From: Sulfobacillus thermosulfidooxidans
GTDB lineage: Bacteria; Bacillota; Sulfobacillia; Sulfobacillales; Sulfobacillaceae
DNA: 64,000 nucleotides
Assembly (NCBI RefSeq): GCF_001280565.1
Contig: NZ_LGRO01000001.1
Coordinates: forward strand, 2,356,001 to 2,420,000
Direction: 5' to 3'
The translations under genes and the position numbers were made by a program. Shown piece after piece: positions 17,614-26,872 of this stretch (position 1 is its first letter; each line of letters begins with the position of its first letter). The notes beneath the pieces are model-generated. The model had not been told where the DNA came from and searched no databases. It saw nothing but the letters and a program-made list of their open reading frames with translations.

Positions 17614-18953
17614 TAGACAACCTCATAGCTAGAGAAGAACATGAAGGTCCCATTCCTTCTTGGCGTGCGGGTGAAGTCGGGGATAGTACGGAGATTAAGC
17701 GGTCAACGTGGTCTGTGGAAATAAAGAGGGGACAGCCTCCCTTGGTTCAGCATGGAACGGAAGAGGTGCGTGCTGTACGTGTGATTGACGATGGACGATT
17801 AGGATACGCTTCCTCTCGAACGCAACCTTGGACACAACTCAAAAACGAAGCCTATGCGGCGGCAAAAACTGGCCCGGATACCTGCTTGGACGAACCTCTC
17901 TTAGAGGAAAAAACAGGATATTCTTCTTCTAAATGGGATCCTTCGTGGATGTCGTCAATGATGGGGACGGCCCGGGAGTTGTATGACAGGCTCGAGCAGT
18001 TGGATTCCCGGTTTCGTCCGGCGGTGTCGATTTCCTATGAGGAAACACAAACGCACCTGAGTAATTCGTTGGGAGGGCATGTGGGCTTCACCCGGGGATA
18101 TTGGTCAATATCGGCCGGGGGGCGTCTTGTGAGTGATACAGATTTTCACGCTGTAACCGAGACGCGACTGGGACCGGATGCGTTGTCCAAGATCTCTGAA
18201 TTGGGAGATGTGGTGGAACAACGGTTTCGATTAGGACAACCCATTGTGCCTGTACAACCGGGAAAATATCCTGTTGTCTTTCTGCCAACGGTCGTGATGA
18301 GTCTCTTAACGCCGATTTTAACGCGGCTATCCGGCCCTACTTTGTTGGCTGGAAGTTCACCATGGGACGACAAAATTGGTCAATCCGTACTTTCCCCCTT
18401 ATTAACGCTGACGAGCGACCCCACTATTTCGGGTGCGCCCCGTACGGGTCCATGGGATGACGAGGGCACGTCTACTCGGGCCATCTCATTAATTGAACAA
18501 GGCATCTTAAAACACTTCATTCTTGATCGAGATAGCGCAAGACGCATAGGGCAAGAACCCCAAGGCATGGGATATCGCCGCAATCCTGGCGTGCCTCCAG
18601 CTTCCTTACCCGCCAATTTGATTGTATCTGGGGGAGCGGGAAATCTGACTGAGTGGGGAAATCGTTTTCCCATGTTGCTTGTATTAAATGGGTGGATCGG
18701 CGCTCGTCCTACCAATCCTATTCGGGGCGATATCGCGGGAAATGCCAGTGAGCTTTATGTCATGGAACATGGGGTTATAACCGGCCGTGCCAAAAATGTT
18801 GTGGTCAGTCTCAATGCCCTGGATGCTTTAACCCATCAATTGTTAGCAGTGGGAGATGACAATCAATGGGTGCCGCAAGGGATGATGACTGTGGCCCCAG
18901 GCTTTTTACCCCCTTTGTTAATCGATGGGGCGGATATTCAAGTCCGGCAGTAA
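17610..18953 (+). CDS. tldE: TldE/PmbA-type partner of TldD
   Basis: A 447-residue protein starting in an ATGA overlap with tldD. It has the PmbA/TldE layout and lacks the HExxxH zinc site. Family features are SWSVEIKRGQPP-type N-terminal strands, LLAGSSPWDDKIGQSVLSP (about residue 250) and GAPRTGPWDDEGTSTRAISLIEQG-like sequence near residue 275. The C-terminus carries NPIRGDIAGNASELYVMEHG. In studied bacteria TldE forms a heterodimer with TldD and opens a channel to its active site. Here it leads directly into a peptide-import gene set. Confidence 0.88.
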   Translation: MIDNLIAREEHEGPIPSWRAGEVGDSTEIKRSTWSVEIKRGQPPLVQHGTEEVRAVRVIDDGRLGYASSRTQPWTQLKNEAYAAAKTGPDTCLDEPLLEEKTGYSSSKWDPSWMSSMMGTARELYDRLEQLDSRFRPAVSISYEETQTHLSNSLGGHVGFTRGYWSISAGGRLVSDTDFHAVTETRLGPDALSKISELGDVVEQRFRLGQPIVPVQPGKYPVVFLPTVVMSLLTPILTRLSGPTLLAGSSPWDDKIGQSVLSPLLTLTSDPTISGAPRTGPWDDEGTSTRAISLIEQGILKHFILDRDSARRIGQEPQGMGYRRNPGVPPASLPANLIVSGGAGNLTEWGNRFPMLLVLNGWIGARPTNPIRGDIAGNASELYVMEHGVITGRAKNVVVSLNALDALTHQLLAVGDDNQWVPQGMMTVAPGFLPPLLIDGADIQVRQ

Positions 18954-19045
18954 GACCGCACGAAGAGAATGATTAAACCCCTATCGCTCCCGTTTAGGAC
19001 ACCTACAGCGATTGAAGATTAATATTTTAAAGGAGGATATTTAGC

Positions 19046-20821
19046 ATGAAGAATCGCCATCGTCATTTCTCGTTGCTGGCTTCCGGAGCCACCATTTCTC
19101 TTTTGCCTTTGCTTCTCGCGGGATGCGGAAACGCCAGCGCAAACGCCCCGACGTCCTCATCGACCAGTAGTAGTCCGGCAACAGCCACCGCGACGACCAC
19201 TGCCGCGTTGAAACCGGTCAAGGGCGGCACGATTATTCAAGCACTGGGCCCCTTAGTTTCGATCAACTGGTATTTGCCGTTGAGACCTGTGGCTTACAAT
19301 AGTTTATATGATGCCTGGGCCGCCAGTTTGATGTATAAAGGTTTGTTCCACATTGCGCCCAATGGCAAAATTGATTTTTCTCGCAGTATTGCCAGCTCGA
19401 TTACCTGGAACAAATCCGGGACCGTGTACACCGTAAAAATGAATCCGAAATGGCACTGGTCAGATGGAACGCCGGTGACGGCCAACGATGTAGCCTTTAC
19501 CTGGAAACTGATCCAAGCCGCTAGCGCTCCCAATGCGCCCGCTCCTTGGCCCTATGCAGGCGCTGACTCAGGCGGTGTCCCGCAGCTGATTAAAAGCTTT
19601 AAGGTCATAAACTCTCATGAGTTTCAAATTACGCTGACGCAGCCCGTGAACCAGATGTGGTTTGAATATGATGGACTGAGTGATTTTATACCGTTGCCAG
19701 AACAAGCCTGGAACCGCTATCCGAATAATGTTGACCAGGAACTCAGTTATTTGGCCAGTAACGGCACCAACGTTAATTTCTTTAAAGTTGTTGACGGTCC
19801 CTTTCGTTTGACCAATGCCATTCAAAACGTCTCATGGACGTTTACTCCGAATGCGCACTATGATGGGCACAAACCTTATATCGACAAATTTGTCTTGGCC
19901 TACGAAACCTCCGAAACATCTGAGGTCAATGGATTACAAACCGGCACCGTACAAGTGGGCTATCTCCCCCTGTCCATGTATGACAAGCGCAATGAGTTGA
20001 CCAATGACACCTTAGTGCCGTCTTATGGCTACAGCATTGCACGGACGATCTTGAACTTCCGCAGTCCCACGGTGGGTAGTATTCTCAGGCAACTACCGGT
20101 TCGCCAAGCCATGCAGATGGGCATCGACCAACAAGCGATTATTGATGCTTTATATAATGGCATGGGTGTTCCCGGTACAGGACCGGTTCCTTTACATCCC
20201 AAAACATTTTTAGCTCCCCAGCTGATTCACCCCTTGTATCACTACAACATTCCCGCGGCGATTCATTTGTTGGAGAAAAATGGATGGCACATGGTCAATC
20301 ACGTGATGACGAATAACAAGGGGCAGAAACTGGAGTTTAATGTGGAATATGATGCCGGCAGTAGTACGACGTTGGCTATGGTACAAATTCTCCAACAAGA
20401 CTGGGCCAAGGAAGGGATTAAGGTGTCCTTAACGCCCTTGCCGTTTGCAACCATGTTGCAATATCACCATCAACCCACCAAATGGGAAATCCAAACCGGT
20501 CTCGGATGGAGCTACGGGGGGAGTTACCCGACGGGTGGAGGCATGTATGAAACCGGTGGCGGCTATAACTTCTATGGCTACTCCAATCCCACGATGAACG
20601 CTCTCATCGCGGCGACCCATGCGCCGCAACCGTCTCCTGCGGCATCACAGAAGGCGTTAGATGCTTATGAACTCTTTGCTGCGAAACATCTGCCCAATTT
20701 GTGGATGCCGGTACCAGAAGGCCTTTCCGAAGTCGCTAAGAATGTGCATGGGGTGAGATCATCCGCTAATCACTTTACCGATTCCATTTCGCCGCAGTAT
20801 TGGTGGGTCAGCCCGCAATAG
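19046..20821 (+). CDS. peptide ABC transporter substrate-binding lipoprotein (family 5)
   Basis: A 591-residue lipoprotein with AAAGGAGG upstream of its ATG. The signal peptide ends in LLAGC (Cys27), followed by a Ser/Thr/Ala-rich linker of about 35 residues (SSTSSSPATATATTT) that would lift the domain off the membrane. The mature part is a DppA/OppA-type fold: YTVKMNPKWHWSDGTPVTANDVAFTW (in sequence, around residue 130), DGPFRLTN, VRQAMQMGIDQQAIID and GMGVPGTGPVP. It binds peptides outside the cell, though some members bind nickel or oligosaccharides. It lies 92 nt after tldE and is followed by two matching permeases. Confidence 0.85.
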   Translation: MKNRHRHFSLLASGATISLLPLLLAGCGNASANAPTSSSTSSSPATATATTTAALKPVKGGTIIQALGPLVSINWYLPLRPVAYNSLYDAWAASLMYKGLFHIAPNGKIDFSRSIASSITWNKSGTVYTVKMNPKWHWSDGTPVTANDVAFTWKLIQAASAPNAPAPWPYAGADSGGVPQLIKSFKVINSHEFQITLTQPVNQMWFEYDGLSDFIPLPEQAWNRYPNNVDQELSYLASNGTNVNFFKVVDGPFRLTNAIQNVSWTFTPNAHYDGHKPYIDKFVLAYETSETSEVNGLQTGTVQVGYLPLSMYDKRNELTNDTLVPSYGYSIARTILNFRSPTVGSILRQLPVRQAMQMGIDQQAIIDALYNGMGVPGTGPVPLHPKTFLAPQLIHPLYHYNIPAAIHLLEKNGWHMVNHVMTNNKGQKLEFNVEYDAGSSTTLAMVQILQQDWAKEGIKVSLTPLPFATMLQYHHQPTKWEIQTGLGWSYGGSYPTGGGMYETGGGYNFYGYSNPTMNALIAATHAPQPSPAASQKALDAYELFAAKHLPNLWMPVPEGLSEVAKNVHGVRSSANHFTDSISPQYWWVSPQ

Positions 20822-20885
20822 TTGGGAAAGTCTGGATCTTTAAAAGGCGCCACGTCACGAATCATCGAAGGGAGGGATGCCATAA

Positions 20886-21809
20886 ATGTCTGTGACGTAT
20901 TCTGAAGTACAAACGATAGAAACAGAAGAAGAGATGCAAGAAAATCCTGGCCCGTCGCGATTTCGACGCATCTTTTGGCACCATCCCTTAGCATGGATGG
21001 GGATTATCGGGCTCGTTCTTCTCGTCGGCTTCTCTTTTGTGGGTCCCTTGATTTACCGGGCCAATCCTTATACATTGCATCTCACCGCTATTTTGAAGCC
21101 ACCTTCGGCCCAGTTTCCGTTGGGGACTAATAATCTCGGGCGTAACATGCTTGCCCGCTTGATGTTAGGGGGGCAAATGTCCTTAGAAGTGGGATTTGCA
21201 GCAGCCATTTCAGCCATGGGAATCGGGATTATCTATGGGATGGTAGCTGGATATGTGGGAGGATGGCTGGATGCGCTTATGATGCGGTTGGTCGATTTGC
21301 TTCGTGCCATCCCGGGACTCTTCTTACTCATTTTTCTGGATTCCTTGGTGACCCCAAGTGCAGGGCTTTTGGTGGTATTAATCGCTCTGACATCGTGGCA
21401 TGGGGTTAGTCGACTGGTGCGGGCAGAAGTCTTGTCGTTAAAACATCGTCTGTATGTGGAAGCTTCGCGTGCTATGGGAGGGAGTCTCGGACACATTGCC
21501 CTGCGCCATCTGTTTCCGAACATCTTGGGGACCGTGATAGTCGCCACTACATTCATGGTAGCGGATTCTGTACTAGTTATCGCATCCCTGAGCTTTTTAG
21601 GGATGGGATTACCCCCACCTACCCCTAATTGGGGAGCGATGTTGGCGGATGCTATGACCTATTTGCCGCAACATACCTGGTGGCTGATTTATCCACCCGG
21701 ACTTGCGGTATTGTGGACGGTTCTCTCCATTAGTTTTATCGGGGATGCGTTCCGAGCGGCGTTGGATACGCGCATGGATCAGAAAGTGCGAGGAGGTGCA
21801 TCGGAATGA
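20886..21809 (+). CDS. peptide ABC transporter permease, DppC type
   Basis: A 307-residue membrane protein, GAGGGATG before the ATG at 20886. It has the DppC/OppC N-terminal extension, a first helix (WMGIIGLVLLVGFSFVGPL) and an OppC-type N-terminal segment ending NPYTLHLTAILKPPSAQFPLGTNNLGRN-like sequence. The EAA-type loop is EASRAMGGSLGHIALRHLFPN near residue 195. It forms half of the channel for the preceding binding protein. The gene order, DppC type before DppB type, is reversed from the common dppBC order. Confidence 0.87.
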   Translation: MSVTYSEVQTIETEEEMQENPGPSRFRRIFWHHPLAWMGIIGLVLLVGFSFVGPLIYRANPYTLHLTAILKPPSAQFPLGTNNLGRNMLARLMLGGQMSLEVGFAAAISAMGIGIIYGMVAGYVGGWLDALMMRLVDLLRAIPGLFLLIFLDSLVTPSAGLLVVLIALTSWHGVSRLVRAEVLSLKHRLYVEASRAMGGSLGHIALRHLFPNILGTVIVATTFMVADSVLVIASLSFLGMGLPPPTPNWGAMLADAMTYLPQHTWWLIYPPGLAVLWTVLSISFIGDAFRAALDTRMDQKVRGGASE

Positions 21810-22759
21810 TGCGATACAGTCTGGAACGGCTTTTGCAGGCTGTACCGACGTTACTGCTGTTATCGATTATTAGTTTTGTGTTGATTCATGTCGTCCCCGG
21901 AGGACCCGCGGTGATGATGCTGGGCGACAAAGCCACCCCAGCCTTGATCGCCCAGATCAATCGATCGCTCGGGCTGAATAAACCGTTATGGATGCAGTAC
22001 CTGATTTGGCTGGGACAATTAGTGCGAGGGCACTTGGGATACGCGTACACTTATCATCAGAGCGTCGCGAGTCTTATTCTGACGAACTTGCCGCGCACGC
22101 TGATTCTTGTGGTGACGGCTATTGCTATTTCCCACGTGTTAGCGGTGATTGTCGGCATTTATCAAGCCGTGCATCGCGACCAAGTCATAGACCATATTTT
22201 GACCGCAGTGTTGTATTTTTTATATGCGATGCCGACCTTTTGGTTGGGCGTGCTGATGGTGTCTACCTTCTCGATTACGCTTGGATGGTTTCCCTCGGGG
22301 GGGCTTTATAATCCTTTATTAGCCCATCCCACGGTGGGATCTTACCTTGATCACATGGTCTTACCCGCAACGGTGCTGATCATTGGATCAGTGGCTGGGT
22401 GGGGACGCTATATGCGCTCGACCATGGCGGAGACGTTAGTGCAGGATTACATTCGCACGGCACGCGCCAAAGGGCTCAGTGAACGCGCGGTGTTGGTCCA
22501 TCATGCGCTAAAAAATTCTCTGCTTCCCCTCATAACCCTTGTGGGAATGTCCTTGCCAAGCCTTTTTAGTGGAGCATTAATTATTGAAATTATTTTTGAT
22601 TATCCCGGTATGGGCTTGTTATTCTGGAACGCGGCTCAACAGCGGGACTACCCGATTTTGTTAGGCATTGTCATGATGGTGGGCGTTCTGACCATATTGG
22701 GGAACCTTTTGGCGGATATTCTGTATGCGGTGGTTGATCCCCGCATTCAATATCACTAG
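21806..22759 (+). CDS. peptide ABC transporter permease, DppB type
   Basis: A 317-residue permease overlapping the previous gene by 4 bp. MMRYSLERLLQAVPTLLLLS and FVLIHVVPGGPAVMMLGDKA at the N-terminus, and YIRTARAKGLSERAVLVHHA near residue 220, are diagnostic of DppB/OppB. It ends in VDPRIQYH, as these permeases usually do. No DppD/DppF ATPases follow, although they normally would; the importer must borrow ATPases from another locus or be incomplete. Confidence 0.88.
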   Translation: MMRYSLERLLQAVPTLLLLSIISFVLIHVVPGGPAVMMLGDKATPALIAQINRSLGLNKPLWMQYLIWLGQLVRGHLGYAYTYHQSVASLILTNLPRTLILVVTAIAISHVLAVIVGIYQAVHRDQVIDHILTAVLYFLYAMPTFWLGVLMVSTFSITLGWFPSGGLYNPLLAHPTVGSYLDHMVLPATVLIIGSVAGWGRYMRSTMAETLVQDYIRTARAKGLSERAVLVHHALKNSLLPLITLVGMSLPSLFSGALIIEIIFDYPGMGLLFWNAAQQRDYPILLGIVMMVGVLTILGNLLADILYAVVDPRIQYH

Positions 22760-22851
22760 ATTTCTGGATAAATCACGACTACCGGGGATAGGGAAAAAAT
22801 ATGCCCATGACGACCCCTGGTTAATCTTGCGAATATTTACACTGGGAGATC

Positions 22852-23559
22852 ATGCGAATGGCGAAGACTTTAGGCATTTTGGCAGGACTAGGTCCTTTGG
22901 CTGGGGCGCATTTTTATCGCCGAGTGATTGAATTGACACCCGCCTTAAGCGATCAAGAGCACCTTCCGGTGGTGTTAATCTCGGACCCGGAGATTCCCAG
23001 TCGACTGGATCACTTAACGGGGCACGGGCCCACTCCCTTGCCCCGTTTGATTCAGACAGCGGAGCGGTTGGTGTCAGCAGGTGCGGAAGTAATCGTCATT
23101 CCCTCAACGACTACACATGCCTATTACGACGAGATGGCAGCGAGCATTCCGGTACCTATTTTGAATCTTATCGAGCTCGTTGCCGAGAACATTCAGGCGT
23201 CAGCTTCCCGGCGAATTGGGATTGTCGCCACGACACCGACGTGTACCTTGGGGTTATATGATGGAGCTTTCGCAAAACGGGGCATCACGGCGGTGTATCC
23301 CGATCCGAAGACTCAACACGAAATTATGGCGGTGATTGATGGAATCAAATCAGGCGGGAGTCGTCTTCAGTGGGGCGAGAGACTGGAAGAGGCGATGTTA
23401 AAGCCATGGGCTCACGATACTGACGGGATACTTTTGGCGTGTACTGAAACCCCGGTGGTGTATGCGGGTCTTACCCACCCGCGTTTTTCGGGCGCTCTTT
23501 TTAATGCCACAGATATCTTGGCAGAGGCTGCGATTGCCGCTTGCCAAGAAGGACCTTAA
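22852..23559 (+). CDS. aspartate/glutamate racemase family protein
   Basis: A 235-residue cytoplasmic protein starting at ATG 22852 after a GGGAG. The fold signature is clear: KTLGILAGLGPLAGAHFYRR at the N-terminus, VIPSTTTHAYYDEM near residue 82 and LLACTETPVVY near residue 195. Ordinary Asp/Glu racemases use two cysteines, one in a P-C-N-T-x-H motif and one in GCTE. Here the first is replaced (PSTTTH), leaving Ser/Thr, while the second Cys is kept. An L-specific E. coli homologue with a Thr/Cys pair is known, so activity on amino acids is still possible. Its position between a peptide importer and an aminopeptidase suggests handling of D- or L-Asp/Glu from imported peptides. Confidence 0.75.
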   Translation: MRMAKTLGILAGLGPLAGAHFYRRVIELTPALSDQEHLPVVLISDPEIPSRLDHLTGHGPTPLPRLIQTAERLVSAGAEVIVIPSTTTHAYYDEMAASIPVPILNLIELVAENIQASASRRIGIVATTPTCTLGLYDGAFAKRGITAVYPDPKTQHEIMAVIDGIKSGGSRLQWGERLEEAMLKPWAHDTDGILLACTETPVVYAGLTHPRFSGALFNATDILAEAAIAACQEGP

Positions 23560-23676
23560 GAGTTGCTTGTTAGGGACTGACTTGGATTATGTTCCTATCC
23601 CCATCACATGGCGCTTCATGTCATTGGATAACCATTGCAAATCTTGAACCCAGAATCAGAAAGAGAGGAATCAACC

Positions 23677-25083
23677 GTGAGAACGTGGATTGTGACGGAT
23701 CATATCCCTTCAAAAACGCCTTCGGTATTTATTGTGCCCCGGGAATTATGGGAAAGTGCTCGAACTATGCTAGATCCCGAAACCGGAAAATTTTCGTCGC
23801 TTCCGCAAGGATCTCCAGTAGTTATAGCACAAAAACAGGGCTGTCTCATCATCGTGGATACGCCCCCGGTACGCCAACAGCGCTACCGTGCCTATAGCGA
23901 GGCGGCGCGATTAGCCGAACAACAGGGATCTTCTACCGTAGGAGTATTCATCAACAAAATGGACGAATCCGTATTGCCTTCGGTGATTTTCGGCCTAGAG
24001 CAAGGTTTCTACCATTACCACGGCAAAGGAGATAAGGTCGATACCGTCATCGTGGTGACCGAGCCGAATTTGGAAGAACGAATCCGTTACTTAACAAATA
24101 TTGCCGAGGCGCAGTCTTGGGTTAGAGAGTGGGTGAACGCTCCGGCGAATGAAAAGCCTCCGCAGCGTTTAGCCGAGGAATATCAAAAAGATGCACCTCC
24201 GGGGATTTCCTATCACCTTTATACCCATGATGATTTAGCGGCTTTAGGTGCGGGCGGGATTCTCGCGGTTGGTTCGGGCAGCACGCGCCCTCCTGTCATC
24301 TTAGCGGGACGATATCATGGCAATGGCGATGGTCCTTGGCTGGCGTTGGTCGGCAAAGGGATTGTGTTTGACAGCGGAGGCATTTCACTTAAAGGGCGCG
24401 ACGGGATGGGACGGATGAAAGGGGACATGGCAGGATCAGCTGCGGTGATGGCGGCCTTGCGTGTTGTTGCGGAACACAAGTGGCCGGTGAATGTGGCTGC
24501 ATGGGCTCCCTTAGCTGAAAACTTGCCCGATGGTGCGGCGTATCGTCCTGGGGATGTACTTGAGATGTTGGATCACACGCGCGTTGAGATTATTTCTACT
24601 GATGCCGAGGGTCGTCTGGTTCTTGCGGATGCTGTGACCATGGCCATTCGGGAGGGAGCCTCAACGGTTGTCGACATGGCGACTCTGACGGGTTCCAATG
24701 TGGTCGCCTTAGGAGGAGTTCGGGCGACGTTGATCGGTAATGATGGATCAGTGTCAAGATTGTTGACTGAGTCAGGACAAGATATGGAAGAACCGGTGTG
24801 GGAAATGCCGCATGACCCAGAATATGCCTTGATGAACACAAGCAGCATTGCTGATTTGAAAAATAGTGGGGGACGGGCAGGAGGAACCATTTCTGCGGGG
24901 TTGTTCATTGGCCATTTTGCAACTCAGGTCCCTTGGGCGCATGTGGATATCGCGGGTCTTGCATTTAAGGACAATGAATCCGGTACCGGAGCTACCGGTT
25001 ATGGTGTGGCTCTCTTGGTGGAATTCTGCCGGCGCTGGGCGGAGTTTTCTAAAGAGAGTCCTATTGAGAGTCATGAGGATTAA
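23677..25083 (+). CDS. leucyl aminopeptidase family protein (M17)
   Basis: A 468-residue M17 enzyme. The GTG at 23677 has AGAGGA upstream and is preferred to the TTG at 23635. The catalytic C-terminal domain contains LVGKGIVFDSGGISLK (about 225-240), MKGDMAGSAAVM and the family signature STDAEGRLVLADA near residue 308 (usually NTDAEGRL), which carry the two-zinc ligands. M17 aminopeptidases are hexamers that release N-terminal residues from short peptides in the cytoplasm. The gene follows the racemase-like gene by 117 nt and fits a role in finishing off peptides taken up by the upstream transporter. Confidence 0.88.
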   Translation: MRTWIVTDHIPSKTPSVFIVPRELWESARTMLDPETGKFSSLPQGSPVVIAQKQGCLIIVDTPPVRQQRYRAYSEAARLAEQQGSSTVGVFINKMDESVLPSVIFGLEQGFYHYHGKGDKVDTVIVVTEPNLEERIRYLTNIAEAQSWVREWVNAPANEKPPQRLAEEYQKDAPPGISYHLYTHDDLAALGAGGILAVGSGSTRPPVILAGRYHGNGDGPWLALVGKGIVFDSGGISLKGRDGMGRMKGDMAGSAAVMAALRVVAEHKWPVNVAAWAPLAENLPDGAAYRPGDVLEMLDHTRVEIISTDAEGRLVLADAVTMAIREGASTVVDMATLTGSNVVALGGVRATLIGNDGSVSRLLTESGQDMEEPVWEMPHDPEYALMNTSSIADLKNSGGRAGGTISAGLFIGHFATQVPWAHVDIAGLAFKDNESGTGATGYGVALLVEFCRRWAEFSKESPIESHED

Positions 25084-25271
25084 CGACGACATTATTGCGG
25101 GAAAGAGATGAAAGGCCGTCTTTTTATGACAGGGGAACTGACTTTTGGACCAAGACCAGCTGTTGTCATACCCATCTCTTCTCTTCGCCAGACGTTTTCT
25201 TGATGATGCCTGCGTGGATGTTGTCTTAGGTTATATGAGGCCAGAAACACAACTTGTCAAGGATCCGGGGA

Positions 25272-26435
25272 ATGGCTATAGTCGAAGTGGAAAATCGGCA
25301 CCCACTAGAAGGACGTTGCAGCGTGGATATCCACTTTACGGCAGAATCTCATGCGGCACTGATGGAACGTAGAGCGAAGCATTTCGCAATTTCTCCCTTG
25401 CGGGAAGTGGCATGGGCATTACATGTGATGGCCCGGCCTACGGATCACGGAATATTTCAGCGGTGGATTTTGGCGGCTCGGCAACGAATGGGCCCGTCAT
25501 GGACCAATCAATTGGAAGAATACGCCTTCTTCTTCCAAGGCTGGTTACAAGCCCTGATTCCTCTCCCACCCTCAGATGACCTTACACCATGTTTTGAGGA
25601 TGAATGGGAACACTTTATGGAACGTCCTGCTGCGGAGATTCAATCCGTCTATGAACGAATGCGAACGCGTTGGACTGAAGATTTTGATAAACGCATGGCA
25701 CGCAATTCAGAATGGATACGCATTGCGACCTTGTTAACAAACGAGAATTGGTGGTCACCATGGCATCAGAAGTTAGAAGTCTTGCGGGATCAGTGGGGAT
25801 TTTTCCTGCGCGAATTCTGGAACCGAGAATTCCAGGCAGTTTGGGAAGAAAGCCGCCCCTATTTAGAAAATGATATGATCTCTCGAAGAACAGAACGACA
25901 AAGTTCTGAAGTTTGGTGGCAGAATATTTCGCCACGGTTGCACTTAGAGCGTGATCTAGACACGGTCCAAGTCTATGTGCCGTGGAAAACTTCGCTGTTT
26001 GTCAAGAATAATACGGTCGTCCGGTTTTTTCCAAGCGTCTTTTGCTGGCCCCATTTGTGGGTTGATGGCGATGAGCAGCAGGTCAATATTACCTATCAGG
26101 CGTTAGCGGTTCGCGAGTGGGCCATGCCAGTGCCGGTGTCTCATGAGATGGAAGATTTGCTGGAAGCTTTGAGTGAGCCGACCAGACTTCTTATCCTACG
26201 GCATCTCGTTGGTTCCTTGCGAACCACAAGTGCCATTAGCCATGCGCTTCGCCTCAGTGCTGGAACCGTCTCGCGTCATTTGACCTTTTTGCATGCCGTG
26301 GGACTGGTTGACCGGATTGCCGACGGGCATTACGTCTTTTATCGTACCAGTTCTGCAGCTCTGGCGAAGCTGGCTGCGAATCTGAATAATCTGCACCGCG
26401 ATGCCGTTCCCCAATTTTTGGGATGGAATGAATAA
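25272..26435 (+). CDS. ArsR-type winged-helix regulator with long N-terminal domain of unknown function
   Basis: A 387-residue protein. The ATG at 25272 has AAGGA 8 nt upstream. Residues 1-285 form a Trp-rich, helical region of unrecognised type, with ESHAALMERRAKHF, SPLREVAWALHVM and a WWSPWHQKLEVLRDQWGFF stretch. The C-terminal 95 residues are an ArsR/DUF5937-like winged helix: LEALSEPTRLLILRHLVGSL, then the recognition-helix region ISHALRLSAGTVSRHLTFLH. Similar architectures in Actinobacteria and Firmicutes are annotated as helix-turn-helix regulators with an N-terminal effector domain. It has no metal-binding Cys pair. As the last gene of the peptide block it may regulate it, which is inference. 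Confidence 0.78.
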   Translation: MAIVEVENRHPLEGRCSVDIHFTAESHAALMERRAKHFAISPLREVAWALHVMARPTDHGIFQRWILAARQRMGPSWTNQLEEYAFFFQGWLQALIPLPPSDDLTPCFEDEWEHFMERPAAEIQSVYERMRTRWTEDFDKRMARNSEWIRIATLLTNENWWSPWHQKLEVLRDQWGFFLREFWNREFQAVWEESRPYLENDMISRRTERQSSEVWWQNISPRLHLERDLDTVQVYVPWKTSLFVKNNTVVRFFPSVFCWPHLWVDGDEQQVNITYQALAVREWAMPVPVSHEMEDLLEALSEPTRLLILRHLVGSLRTTSAISHALRLSAGTVSRHLTFLHAVGLVDRIADGHYVFYRTSSAALAKLAANLNNLHRDAVPQFLGWNE

Positions 26436-26436
26436 A

Positions 26437-26532
26437 GGGCAGACCGCGCGCCTATGACGTTTATTGGCACGAATAACCAAATGGCTCATTTTTCCAGGCT
26501 CTTTTATTTTGACGGGCTGTGGTCTGCCCGTC
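26437..26532 (+). repeat. overlapping alternative stem-loops after the ArsR-type gene
   Basis: GGGCAGACC (26437-26445) is the perfect complement of GGTCTGCCC (26521-26529). A second hairpin, GACGGGC (26511-26517) with GCCCGTC (26526-26532), uses part of the same segment, so the two are mutually exclusive. No T-tract follows, so this is not an ordinary terminator. Confidence 0.45.
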
Positions 26533-26872
26533 ATGGTGTCATTTGCGAATGATATAACGGCATCCGGCATCATCCTTTGGATCTTGGGATTATTTCCTGA
26601 AGATATTTCGACCCCATGCAGAAACTTTTTCCTCGCTTATAAACTAGTTATTAAAACATCGAATCAGAGCGATCATCGGTGATTCACGTGTTGGGTAGAT
26701 AGAGTGTGATACCAACGCAGCTCGCTTTGAAAAGATGGCATAACGGCTTAAACTGCCTTTATTGGAGCGTCTGAAGAATTCAATGAATGCCTTAGTCTAG
26801 GCAAAAGCGTCATAAGCGTTCATCATGTACACCAAAACTATTCGTGGGACCCCAGAAGAATGACGAACATCA
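26533..26872. other. intergenic region, nothing recognised
   Basis: This gap lies between the plus-strand regulator and the 3' end of the minus-strand secreted protein. I see no start codon with a good ribosome binding site, no RNA gene, and no T-tract terminator on either strand. Confidence 0.5.
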
